The notes under the pieces are model-generated. The model made no database searches. It worked only from the letters and a program-made list of their open reading frames with translations, and was not told the origin of the DNA. Position numbers and translations under genes: made by a program. Positions 50,402 through 58,481 of a stretch of 64,000 nucleotides of DNA are shown here, piece by piece (position 1 is the stretch's first letter; every line of letters starts with the position of its first letter). Origin of the DNA: CATOSP01 sp965237775 (GTDB lineage Bacteria > Chloroflexota > Dehalococcoidia > Lucifugimonadales > UBA3495); assembly GCA_965237775.1 (NCBI GenBank), contig OZ250155.1, positions 310,001 through 374,000 of the forward strand. The letters run 5' to 3'.

Positions 50402-52261
50402 CTAAACCATGCACTCACCTTCACCCCGCTCCAGCTTGTAGATGTTGGTCCGTTCCCAGTCGAAGTAGAGGTCGGAGCCTTCATCGGCGGTCTCGGCGGC
50501 CTTCTGGGCCTCGGATGCGACGGCGGTGAGCTCTTCCAGGCCCACCCGGTCGAGGAATTGGTTGAAGTCCTCTTTGTCCTGACGGTGTTCCTTGTAGTAG
50601 GAGGCGATCTCCTTGACGATCTTCGGGGCAACCTTGGCCGGAATCTTGATCTTGGGGATGCGTGTGCCGATGCGGGAGTCTTCCACCCGGTTGTCGCCGT
50701 AGTTTCCGCCGAGGAAAAGCTCGTAGGCCGGTATTTGCTGCCCGTCGGGGCCCTTCACCGCTGCGCCGTGGAAACCGATATTGGCGATGTGGTGCAGGCC
50801 GCAACCGTTGGGGCAACCGCTCATCTTAATGCGGATTTTCTGGACGCCCTCGTCCTCCAGGAGGCCGTTCCAGGTGGAAAGCTCCTCCCGGACGGCCTTA
50901 GCCAAGCCCATTGACGATGTAATGCCCAGTTTGCAGCTATCGGTGCCAGGGCAGGAGACCACGTTGGTGATGTGGTGGGCTCCGCTCTCGGCGAGACCGA
51001 TGGCGTTCAGGGCTTCCCAAAGCTCGTGGAGCGTGTTGCCCGGCACCCACCGGAGGGCCAAGTTCTGCTCCTGGGTGGTGCGGGCGCGTCCGCCAGTGTA
51101 GCGCCGGACGATATCCGCGAGGCCGTGGAACTGCTCGGGGCTAATGTCGCCCCGGTCCGGCTTCACGTAAACCAGATGGTAGCCATCTTGCTTCTGGACT
51201 TCTACGTTTGTCTCCAGCCACCGGGAGTATGCCTCGCCGCTGCCGTTGCTGCTTGAGCCGTTGGACTGGACCGGACTCGCGTCCAGGGCCGGAGGTATTT
51301 CCCGTTGAATCTCTTCCGCTTCCATCAAAGCGGTGGGGTCGATGGGACCGATATTCTCCAGCTCGGCGTCCACCATTTCCCGGAAGGCGTCAACGCCGAT
51401 CTTGTCGATGAGCACCTTGATCCGGGCCATCATGCGGTTCTTCCGCAGGATGTCCGCGTTGTTGAACACCGTCCAGATGGCTAGCGCGACCCGGAGGTAT
51501 TCGCTCTCAGGCACGAACTCGTACAGGGGCTTGGCCAGCCGCGGCATGATCGATGTGCCGCCGCCCACGAAGACCCTGAACCCCTTCTGGGTCACGCCGT
51601 TTTCTTCACGGACCTGGGAGACGTAGGTCAGGTCTTGAATAGCGGCAGCCACCGCGTCGTGGGAGTCGCAGCCGGTGAAAGCCGTCTTGAACTTCCGTGG
51701 GAAATTCTGGGTGATGGGATGCCTAACGCCGAACCGGACGTAAGCGGTCAGGTAGGGCGTCGGGTCGAATATCTCGTCGGGGCAGACCCCGGCGGACGCC
51801 GGTCCGACCACGTTCCGCACCGTGTTCCCGCAGGCCTCCCTGCTGGTCAACCCCACGTTGCCCAACGTCCGCAGCACGGCGGGGCAGTCGGCCAAGGGAA
51901 TGTGGTGCATCTGGATGTTTTCGCGAGTAGTGATATGCCCCTTCTTGAGGGGCGCGTACCGCTCGGCGATTTCACCCATCCCATCCAGCGACTCGGGGGT
52001 GAGGATGCCTCCGGGGATTTTGATCCGGATCATCTGCACGTCCGCCTGACGCTGCCCATAGACGCCTTGCCGGAGGCGGAACGGGGTGAACGCCGCGTTG
52101 TCCAACTCACCGCTTTCGAACCGCCCAGATTCGGCTTCGAGCCTCTGCACCTCATCATCCAGGAAAGGGATAATACCCAGAGAAGACGGGGCCAATTCCC
52201 TGCTTCTCTGATGAATCTCCGTCTGGTTCACAGACTGGGTTGTGCTACTCGGACTCGTCAC
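50402..52261 (-). CDS. Ferredoxin-type siroheme sulfite/nitrite reductase
   Basis: 619 residues. Two ferrodoxin-like/NIR_SIR repeats: RQGVYGQRQADVQMIRIKIPGGILTPESL with KGHITTRENIQMHHI (siroheme contacts) and, in the second half, RTTQEQNLALRWV. The catalytic cluster ligands are CPGTDSCKLG (about residue 435) and SGCPNGCGLHH (about 480), binding [4Fe-4S] bridged to siroheme. It reduces sulfite to sulfide or nitrite to ammonium with six electrons; sequence alone does not separate the two, but Sat/AprBA in the window favours sulfite. GTG start with GGAGGAGATAG upstream. A Ser/Asn/Gly linker (SNGSSSNGSG) lies between the halves. hemD follows 9 bp downstream. Confidence 0.9.
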   Translation of the reverse strand: MTSPSSTTQSVNQTEIHQRSRELAPSSLGIIPFLDDEVQRLEAESGRFESGELDNAAFTPFRLRQGVYGQRQADVQMIRIKIPGGILTPESLDGMGEIAERYAPLKKGHITTRENIQMHHIPLADCPAVLRTLGNVGLTSREACGNTVRNVVGPASAGVCPDEIFDPTPYLTAYVRFGVRHPITQNFPRKFKTAFTGCDSHDAVAAAIQDLTYVSQVREENGVTQKGFRVFVGGGTSIMPRLAKPLYEFVPESEYLRVALAIWTVFNNADILRKNRMMARIKVLIDKIGVDAFREMVDAELENIGPIDPTALMEAEEIQREIPPALDASPVQSNGSSSNGSGEAYSRWLETNVEVQKQDGYHLVYVKPDRGDISPEQFHGLADIVRRYTGGRARTTQEQNLALRWVPGNTLHELWEALNAIGLAESGAHHITNVVSCPGTDSCKLGITSSMGLAKAVREELSTWNGLLEDEGVQKIRIKMSGCPNGCGLHHIANIGFHGAAVKGPDGQQIPAYELFLGGNYGDNRVEDSRIGTRIPKIKIPAKVAPKIVKEIASYYKEHRQDKEDFNQFLDRVGLEELTAVASEAQKAAETADEGSDLYFDWERTNIYKLERGEGECMV

Positions 52262-52854
52262 CTATCTCCTCCTACGTCGGGCAAAATAAAACGCCCACCC
52301 TCTTTCGTAGACTTGGGTGGACGCAGGCTGGTCTGGCGGATGTCGTGCGCGACTAACCTGCCCCCTATGTGGGGGGACATGTACAGGCGCAGCAGATCAA
52401 GGACACCGTTCTCATTAGGGGAAAAGTCTACTCAGTTAATCAACAATTGTCAACAACGGAGTCTTGTATTATCAGAATCATCGATAGTACTGTGGATTGG
52501 GGTCAACCCGCGATTATTGCGGCCTCAGGGGCCATTCTCCCCCTTTCGGAAAAGGGGGATTAAGGGGGATTTCCCCCTGCTCGGGTCCGAGTTCACGAGA
52601 ATCGAGAGTAATTGGCCCTATTCCAATTCACTAATCGTTAGGACGAGTCTCGTTCCATGCGCACAATAACTTTGGCAACTTCGGCCGTCCTGCCCGATAC
52701 CAGGAAATCCCCCCAGACCCCCCTTTTCCGAAAGGGGGGCCAACCCTGCCGGGCTGACCGCAACCTCTGGGATAAGCTAAGATATTTCCGGCAAGGGCCA
52801 ACCTCTTCAAAGTGTCCCAATTGCAAACATCCAGCGACCGGAGGAAGTCAAACC
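52262..52854. other. Divergent intergenic region with paired inverted repeats
   Basis: About 590 bp between the siroheme reductase and the FAD oxidoreductase. It holds two inverted 35-nt repeats (described separately) and an AT-rich stretch (52430-52500). Frames running through it lack ribosome-binding sites. The ribosome-binding site of the next gene is GGAGGAAG at 52840-52847. Confidence 0.6.
52538..52739. repeat. Inverted pair of 35-nt G/C-tract hairpin repeats
   Basis: 52538-52572 (plus strand CCCCCTTTCGGAAAAGGGGG followed by an AGGGGGATTT tail) and 52705-52739 (the same in reverse complement) agree at 30 of 35 positions. Each unit folds by itself (CCCCCTTT...AAAGGGGG), and the pair can fold across the 132 bp between them. 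It looks like a dispersed REP-like element. Confidence 0.85.
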
Positions 52855-54021
52855 ATGAAGGATTCGGCAGACGTAGTAATCATCGGAGGGGGCGTCATAG
52901 GATGCAGCATCCTGTATAACCTGGGACGCCTGGGGATCACCGACACTCTATTGCTGGAGCGGGATGTCCTCAACTCCGGGTCTACGGGGCGGACTGCGGC
53001 CATCTGCCGGATGCACTACTCCAATCCGGTAACAGCTTTAATGGCCTGGGAAAGTCGCCGCATATTCGCCAACTTCGAAGAGCTGGTTGGCGGCCCGTCA
53101 GGATTCGTCGAGACGGGTTACCTGGTGATCGTCGAAAACGAGGACCGGCCAGGGCTGGATAAAAACGTTGCGATGCAACTCGACCTGGGCATCGACACGA
53201 TGGTGGTCACCGCCGACGACCTGCGGGACATCGCGCCTATGATCAGCGTGGGCGAGGACGAGGCGATGGGTTGGGAACCCCAGTCGGGTTATGCCGACCC
53301 ATACCTGGTCACTTCCTCCTTCGCCAACGGCGCCACTGAGATGGGAGCTGAAATTTTGCCACAGACTCCGGCCCTGGGGATCGAGGTCGAAGGCGGTCGC
53401 GTGCGGGCTGTAAACACCCCCCAGGGCCGCGTGGAGACTCCAGTAGCCGTGGTCGCCGCCGGGCCGTGGTCCAAGCGTGAATTGGCCAAAGTTGGGGTTG
53501 ACGTGCCTCTCGTGCCCGTTCGTCACCAGGCGGCTTATCTGGTCCGGCCCGTGGACCTGTTGCCCTTCCATCCTACGGTGGGCGACATCGCCCAGTCCTT
53601 CTCCTTCCGGCCCGACGGAACGTCCTTCACTTTGATGGGGTTCGGGGACGACGAAGAGGTCGAACTGGACAACTACAACGAGGCGGTGGACATGGACGTC
53701 ATGGCCGACGCCGCAAGTCGGTTGCAGCGGAGGCTGCCGGACATGGCGGGGGCGTACTTCCGCGGCGGATGGTCCGGCCTATTTACCACCACGCCAGACT
53801 GGCACCCCATCTTGGACAAGGCGCCGGGCATAGAAGGTCTCTATTGCGCCGTTGGGTTTAGCGGGCATGGGTTCAAACTGTCGCCGATGATCGGTGTGAC
53901 AATGGCCGAGTTGATCGCCCAAGGAGCGTCCACTTCCCTAGACATCTCTCCTCTCCGTTACTCCCGCTTCGAAGAAAACGACCTGCTGGGGTCCAGCTAT
54001 CGGTACCGGGTCCTGGCGTGA
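52855..54021 (+). CDS. FAD-dependent oxidoreductase (DAO/sarcosine-oxidase-like)
   Basis: 388 residues. Rossmann motif DVVIIGGGVIGCSILYNLGRLG at the N-terminus, LLLERDVLNSGSTGRTAAICRMHY (flavin ring loop), and a C-terminal GLYCAVGFSGHGFKLSPMIGVTMAELI as in D-amino-acid/sarcosine/dimethylglycine oxidase relatives. PDWHPILDKAPGIEGL is also typical. It oxidises C-N bonds of secondary or tertiary amines or amino acids; the substrate is unknown. ATG 52855 has GGAGGAAG upstream. Confidence 0.92.
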   Translation: MKDSADVVIIGGGVIGCSILYNLGRLGITDTLLLERDVLNSGSTGRTAAICRMHYSNPVTALMAWESRRIFANFEELVGGPSGFVETGYLVIVENEDRPGLDKNVAMQLDLGIDTMVVTADDLRDIAPMISVGEDEAMGWEPQSGYADPYLVTSSFANGATEMGAEILPQTPALGIEVEGGRVRAVNTPQGRVETPVAVVAAGPWSKRELAKVGVDVPLVPVRHQAAYLVRPVDLLPFHPTVGDIAQSFSFRPDGTSFTLMGFGDDEEVELDNYNEAVDMDVMADAASRLQRRLPDMAGAYFRGGWSGLFTTTPDWHPILDKAPGIEGLYCAVGFSGHGFKLSPMIGVTMAELIAQGASTSLDISPLRYSRFEENDLLGSSYRYRVLA

Positions 54022-54028
54022 CTCCGCC

Positions 54029-55255
54029 TTGTTGAAACGGTGGCCCAGGGGTGTGCTGGCCCTCGCGCTGGCCTTCCTGTTGCTGGCCGCCGGCAACAGC
54101 TCCTACCGCCCCGACAAGCTGGACCTTCTGCTAACTCCATATCGCTACAGCCTGCTTGATTGGGAAGTGTCCAACTTCCTGGACAAGTGGGCCCGGAAGT
54201 CGTGGGACCAGTTGCCATGGGCCGTCGAGCCCGACCGCGAAACGCGTAACGCCCTGGTCCGTGAATTCTTCTCCCTGGGCAGGGAGATGCGGCAGTTGGA
54301 AAGGCGGGCCAGATTCCCCGGAACTTCAAGCGGAGGAATGCTTCCCCGAGGACCGAGTCCGCCAACCCCCAGAATCGAACAAATCCGGGAACGGCGCGAT
54401 GATATCCTTCCCCAGGTGGAAGAAGCCGTGGAGGCCGAGATAAGCGCGGTCCTGGCCGTGGAGGGGTTCGCTTCCCGAATCGGCCTCATCTTTCCGCCAG
54501 TCGATACCGTGTTCGCCAGGTCGCCCCGAGTGCTGGTGCTTTCTCCTAGGGACCGCATCTATCGGCAGGATACCGTGCTCCTAAAACCCGGACTTGGAGA
54601 CGTGGTAAGGGAAAGGATCGAAGCGGAATTCCTCCAGGAAAAGGACCTGTCCGCCCTCGTGGCCCGTACCGGAGGGGTCGCCGTATATCCAAGTGTGGTG
54701 TCCGATGCAGGGGGAATGCGCCACGCGGTGGTCACGGCGGCGCACGAGTGGCTTCACCATTGGTTCTTCCTCCAGCCTCTCGGCCAACACTTCTGGGACA
54801 ACCCGGAGATGACCACCCTGAACGAGACGGTGGCGACGCTGGCCGGGCAGGAGTTGGGAGACCGGGCCTTCACCGCTATCACCGGGGAGGCAATAGCCTC
54901 GGAAACCCCGGCGGCGGGGGCAGCAGGCGGCGCTGGCTTCGACTTCAGGAAAGAGATGCGGGAGACCCGGGTCCGCACCGAGGAATTGTTGACCCAGGGC
55001 AAAATCGAGGAAGCCGAAGCCTACATGGAGGAGCGAAGGCTTCTATTCGTGCGGCACGGTTATTTCATCCGGAAGATAAACCAGGCCTACTTCGCCTTCC
55101 ACGGTTCCTACGCGACCAGCCCAGCGTCGGTCAGTCCGGCGCTTGGACAGCTACAGGAGTTGCGGCGGAGGAGCGGATCGTTGAGCGACTTCCTGCACAC
55201 GGTGGCTCAGTTCAGCAGCTACGAGGAGTTTCAGGCACATCTGGAGGCGGGGTGA
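54029..55255 (+). CDS. Membrane-anchored or secreted zinc-metallopeptidase-like protein
   Basis: 408 residues from TTG 54029 (a GTG at 54041 is also possible). A hydrophobic N-terminal segment (GVLALALAFLLLAAGNSS) acts as signal or anchor. The catalytic-type motif is VTAAHEWLHHWFFLQPLG (HExxH), and MTTLNETVATLAGQELG downstream offers the third Glu ligand, a gluzincin pattern. A coiled charged region with MRQLERRARF and PRIEQIRERRDDILPQVEEAVEAE precedes it. I do not recognise a named peptidase family. It starts 7 bp after the FAD oxidoreductase. Confidence 0.72.
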   Translation: MLKRWPRGVLALALAFLLLAAGNSSYRPDKLDLLLTPYRYSLLDWEVSNFLDKWARKSWDQLPWAVEPDRETRNALVREFFSLGREMRQLERRARFPGTSSGGMLPRGPSPPTPRIEQIRERRDDILPQVEEAVEAEISAVLAVEGFASRIGLIFPPVDTVFARSPRVLVLSPRDRIYRQDTVLLKPGLGDVVRERIEAEFLQEKDLSALVARTGGVAVYPSVVSDAGGMRHAVVTAAHEWLHHWFFLQPLGQHFWDNPEMTTLNETVATLAGQELGDRAFTAITGEAIASETPAAGAAGGAGFDFRKEMRETRVRTEELLTQGKIEEAEAYMEERRLLFVRHGYFIRKINQAYFAFHGSYATSPASVSPALGQLQELRRRSGSLSDFLHTVAQFSSYEEFQAHLEAG

Positions 55256-55322
55256 CACAGCCGAGAAACGCACGGACGGGTACTGGGGCCGCGGCCCCGA
55301 TGGTAGTACTTATAGTCCCCGC

Positions 55323-56531
55323 TTAGACCCAGGGTGTGCGCTTGGAGCGGTCCTTCTCCGAAGTGTAGGCGCGCATCCCCCTGCGCTCAAGGCTCTCCGC
55401 CACCATCCGCTTGAATAGCTCCCGGTCCTTGCCGCTTATCACGGCTTGCTCGTGGGCCTCTGAGATCGCCACCGGGTAGCCCTGACCCCTCCGGCATTGG
55501 TCCAAGATCAGACTATGGCCCAGAGCCAACAAGCCCTCGTCCTCTGCGGTCCAGGACGGGGTCTCCACCCTGGCGATCTCTTCACCGCAGTGGAGGTAAT
55601 AGAAATCGACCTGGTGCTCCCCATAGCTCTCCCGAGGCACCGAAGAGTTGGTGCGGTAAACCGGAGAACGCCAGCCAGGGTCAAGGGTTTCCTGGAAAAT
55701 GTCCCGGTCAAGAAAGTCGTTGGCCTGGTCGCAAGGTGAGACTATCGACCGGCGGTTGCTGCAGGAGCGGCTGCATTGGGAGAACTCAAAGGGGCAGAGG
55801 GTGGACCTGGCTGCGTTGACGACCTCCGCGCTTCTGGGCAGGGACACGTAGGCCGCCACGCTCAGGGGCCGCAACCGGGCCTGTTCCCTAAGCCGGTCCA
55901 ACGCGGGAAGCATCCGGCCCCGGATAATGGTGTCCCGGACAAATGGGGGATACCCGCGGCCCGCCAACCCCCACAACACCAGCGACCCGTCCACCAGGGC
56001 CAGCGTAGGCAGTCCGGGAGGACAATCTTCCACCACGTCGGCCAGCCGCTCCAATTCCCGCACCGTCCTGATGAGACCCAGCAAAGCTCCCGTCACAGGC
56101 TCTTCCTGGGCACGGTTGGAGGGGTTGGCTATGTAGAGGTCGTCACGCTCATAGGCCAGGTCTGGTTGGCTAAAGAGTTGGGCGTTGGGCTGAGAGCCGT
56201 AGGTCAATTGGCAACCGCCCAGATTGACCAGATATGTAGCCACTGGCAAATGGCGGTCAACGTCGATGTGAGACCCGTCCACCGCCACGACGCACCAATC
56301 GCGGGGAGTGTCTGACGGCCCGTAGCTACCCAGCAGCCGGTCTTGGACCTGCGCCGCCAGAAAAGGACGCTCCGGGTCGAAGGCGGTCTTCGCACTGGCC
56401 GTCTCCCGGCTGACGTCTTGCGCCGCGCCGATAAAGCCGCGAAGCCTTCCAAGCCGGTCTTCCCGTGACCGTCCAAGCTCCTCGCTGACGCGGTCCAGTT
56501 GGAGGAAGGTATTGCCAAGATCAAGGGGCAT
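55323..56531 (-). CDS. nurA: NurA-domain nuclease
   Basis: 402 residues. VVAVDGSHIDVDRHLPVATYLVNLGG holds the first metal-binding Asp, TLALVDGSLVLWGL the second (both xVDGS), and a late VDFYYLHCGEEIARVETPSW with GHSLILDQCRRGQGYPVAISEAHEQAVI completes the NurA RNase-H-like fold. NurA works with the HerA translocase in DNA-end resection; no herA is in the window. Extra Cys residues (CSRSCSNRRS) lie in the middle. On the same strand as, and downstream of, the PIN/ATPase pair. Confidence 0.88.
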   Translation of the reverse strand: MPLDLGNTFLQLDRVSEELGRSREDRLGRLRGFIGAAQDVSRETASAKTAFDPERPFLAAQVQDRLLGSYGPSDTPRDWCVVAVDGSHIDVDRHLPVATYLVNLGGCQLTYGSQPNAQLFSQPDLAYERDDLYIANPSNRAQEEPVTGALLGLIRTVRELERLADVVEDCPPGLPTLALVDGSLVLWGLAGRGYPPFVRDTIIRGRMLPALDRLREQARLRPLSVAAYVSLPRSAEVVNAARSTLCPFEFSQCSRSCSNRRSIVSPCDQANDFLDRDIFQETLDPGWRSPVYRTNSSVPRESYGEHQVDFYYLHCGEEIARVETPSWTAEDEGLLALGHSLILDQCRRGQGYPVAISEAHEQAVISGKDRELFKRMVAESLERRGMRAYTSEKDRSKRTPWV

Positions 56532-56569
56532 GGAGTATTTCCGGGTGCTTGGTTGAGAGAAGGAGTCAG

Positions 56570-57025
56570 CTAGCAGCTACAGAGTTTCCGACGCGGACTG
56601 AGTAGGCTCTTGTGCGCTCTCGTGATGCTAAAACTTTTCTTTATCGTATAGATCAAGCCTTGTTCTATAATATTCTTGAAATCACTTTCCAGCGCGATGT
56701 CGTTGGTGAACAGCAACCGAGTACCGCTGATTATTGCTAAAGCGATTATGTGAGGGTCATCGGACTGGCAACTCTGCTCTTTCAAAATGTCCCCCACGGC
56801 GGACTCAACTTCTTTGTCCCTGATGTCCACCACCCGTCCCGCCAGCACGGCTTGGTGGAGCCATCGTGCGAAGTTCGTGTTTTCCGAAAGCTCAATGCGG
56901 AGTCTACCACCAACGACTAGCTTACCTCTCCCTTTGGTTAACCAATCGAAGAAGAATTTGCCCGCGGGCGATTCGGCATTTCCGAACACCTGATCTCGGA
57001 CATTTGCGTCTACAATCGCGCACAC
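56570..57025 (-). CDS. PIN-domain nuclease-like protein paired with an ATPase
   Basis: 151 residues from GTG directly after the ATPase stop codon. CAIVDANVRDQVFG gives the first Asp; KLVVGGRLRIELSENTNF a Glu; SDDPHIIALAIISGTRLLFTNDIALESDFKN the later acidic cluster, consistent with a PIN/VapC-like RNase fold. It ends in a basic Cys-containing tail. Zero-gap linkage to the OLD-like ATPase suggests they form one unit, perhaps in defence (inference). Confidence 0.8.
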   Translation of the reverse strand: MCAIVDANVRDQVFGNAESPAGKFFFDWLTKGRGKLVVGGRLRIELSENTNFARWLHQAVLAGRVVDIRDKEVESAVGDILKEQSCQSDDPHIIALAIISGTRLLFTNDIALESDFKNIIEQGLIYTIKKSFSITRAHKSLLSPRRKLCSC

Positions 57026-58366
57026 TTAGAACCCGATGGACCGACTCATTTCTTCCATGAAAAATTGGCGATAAGTGAGCGGGGCATTCATTACATTCCC
57101 GTCTTCGTCCAGTGTCAGAGAATGGATCTTCACGTCTAGACCTTCAGGTTCAAAATATAGAATTGAAACATCGTCAGGCTTTAGGTCAGTTTTACGGTCA
57201 CGTACGTCCATACGGACGCGATCGAGTAGGTGATCGCTGTGAGTCTCAACTATTAGCTGTCTTTCCCAACTCGTGATTTCACAAAACAGGCTTCCGAGTG
57301 CCGCTTGAGCGCTAGGGTGCAAGTGCACTTCTGGCTGCTGCAGCAGGAACATTGAAGGTTGATCCTTGCGCATCAGTTCCGTCAAGATCGGCAGAGCCTG
57401 ACTTACTCCATAACCGACGTCGATCAAGTTTCTTTTCCTACCCTTTAACTTCCCCCCGGATTTCCTGACGTGCAATTGGAATGGAGATCCTTCTGTCTTG
57501 CCAAGCAGTTCGATGGAAATCTCGTCGAACAAGCCCGAGCCCTTGCCGAATTCTTCCAGAGCTCCTTTCAGCCGTTCCCATTCCTGTTGGTCCCGCCGGG
57601 ATATATTCACAAGAAGCGTCGGGATGTACTCGCCGCTCGGGTCTTGGAAGGGACGAGCCGGATCGTAGGTGCGTTTGGGAGTTGACCTCACCGGCGCTCC
57701 GGCGAACGGTGGATTGGAGTTTCGACGACGACTAAGCCTACGCTCGAAAGAGGCCGCCAACTCATACAACTGCTCCATGTCTCCGTCGACCAACGAATCC
57801 TCGGGCTTTCCCTCTCCCGAGCTGCGGGGATCTTCGGTCGAATCTGACCAGCGTGAACGCATGACCAAATTCCGAAAAGAAACTAACTCATTATCATCCG
57901 AGAGTCTAGATCCTCGGACTTCGGTGGAGAGTTCGCGGTCAGACACCTTCAAATAAACCTTGTCTCCGGCAACTTCGAGGGACCGTGTGCCACCAATGAG
58001 CCGACGAGTGGTTGGGTATGGAACCCCGTCCTTCCGTTCAAAGGTTACTGCAAAGGTATTTATTTGCTCTGGGCGTGGACTCCGGCTTCGACTTGCTTTT
58101 TCGCTCCTTTCGAAGCTAGCTCTAAAAGAGGTGGCACTCCCTCGGCCGCGGTTGTGGGCAATCTCACTGAATGTACCCATGTCGTATGGGGGTTCCTGGA
58201 AATCAGGAACCCTTGATTCGACCGCAACCTGCCATAGCGCGCGTATCATCGCTAGGAAGGATGTCTTCCCGGTGCTGTTTTCTCCGACGAGAAGAGTCAG
58301 AGGAGCAAGACGCGCCGTCTGTTCCTCACGAAAGCATCGGTAGTTTTCTACGGTGACTTTGCGCAT
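57026..58366 (-). CDS. AAA ATPase with OLD/RecF-like domain (DUF3696-like), partner of the PIN protein
   Basis: 446 residues. N-terminal KVTVENYRCFREEQTARLAPLTLLVGENSTGKTSFLAMIRAL with Walker A GENSTGKTS at 28-36; a long middle insert; then the ABC-type signature region RNLIDVGYGVSQALPILTELM, Walker B SMFLLQQPEVHLHPSAQAALGSLFCEI and IVETHSDHLLDRVRMDVR. This is the AAA_15/AAA_21 group that includes RloA- and Gabija-like defence ATPases. ATG 58366 is preferred over an open frame to 58429 because it starts at the conserved strand. The PIN gene starts at the next base. Confidence 0.88.
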   Translation of the reverse strand: MRKVTVENYRCFREEQTARLAPLTLLVGENSTGKTSFLAMIRALWQVAVESRVPDFQEPPYDMGTFSEIAHNRGRGSATSFRASFERSEKASRSRSPRPEQINTFAVTFERKDGVPYPTTRRLIGGTRSLEVAGDKVYLKVSDRELSTEVRGSRLSDDNELVSFRNLVMRSRWSDSTEDPRSSGEGKPEDSLVDGDMEQLYELAASFERRLSRRRNSNPPFAGAPVRSTPKRTYDPARPFQDPSGEYIPTLLVNISRRDQQEWERLKGALEEFGKGSGLFDEISIELLGKTEGSPFQLHVRKSGGKLKGRKRNLIDVGYGVSQALPILTELMRKDQPSMFLLQQPEVHLHPSAQAALGSLFCEITSWERQLIVETHSDHLLDRVRMDVRDRKTDLKPDDVSILYFEPEGLDVKIHSLTLDEDGNVMNAPLTYRQFFMEEMSRSIGF

Positions 58367-58481
58367 CTGATGATTTTTTGAGGGGCTCCCTCTATGTTGA
58401 AAAATGCGCCGGGCTCGATGGCTCGTCACCTTCCACGATTATAACATTGGCCAAGGCTTGCCGAATGCGGCGAGCGAACCC

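Noticed and set aside
51635..52669. Long plus-strand open frame opposite the siroheme reductase
   Set aside because: Antisense shadow running out into the repeat-bearing intergenic region; composition is not protein-like.
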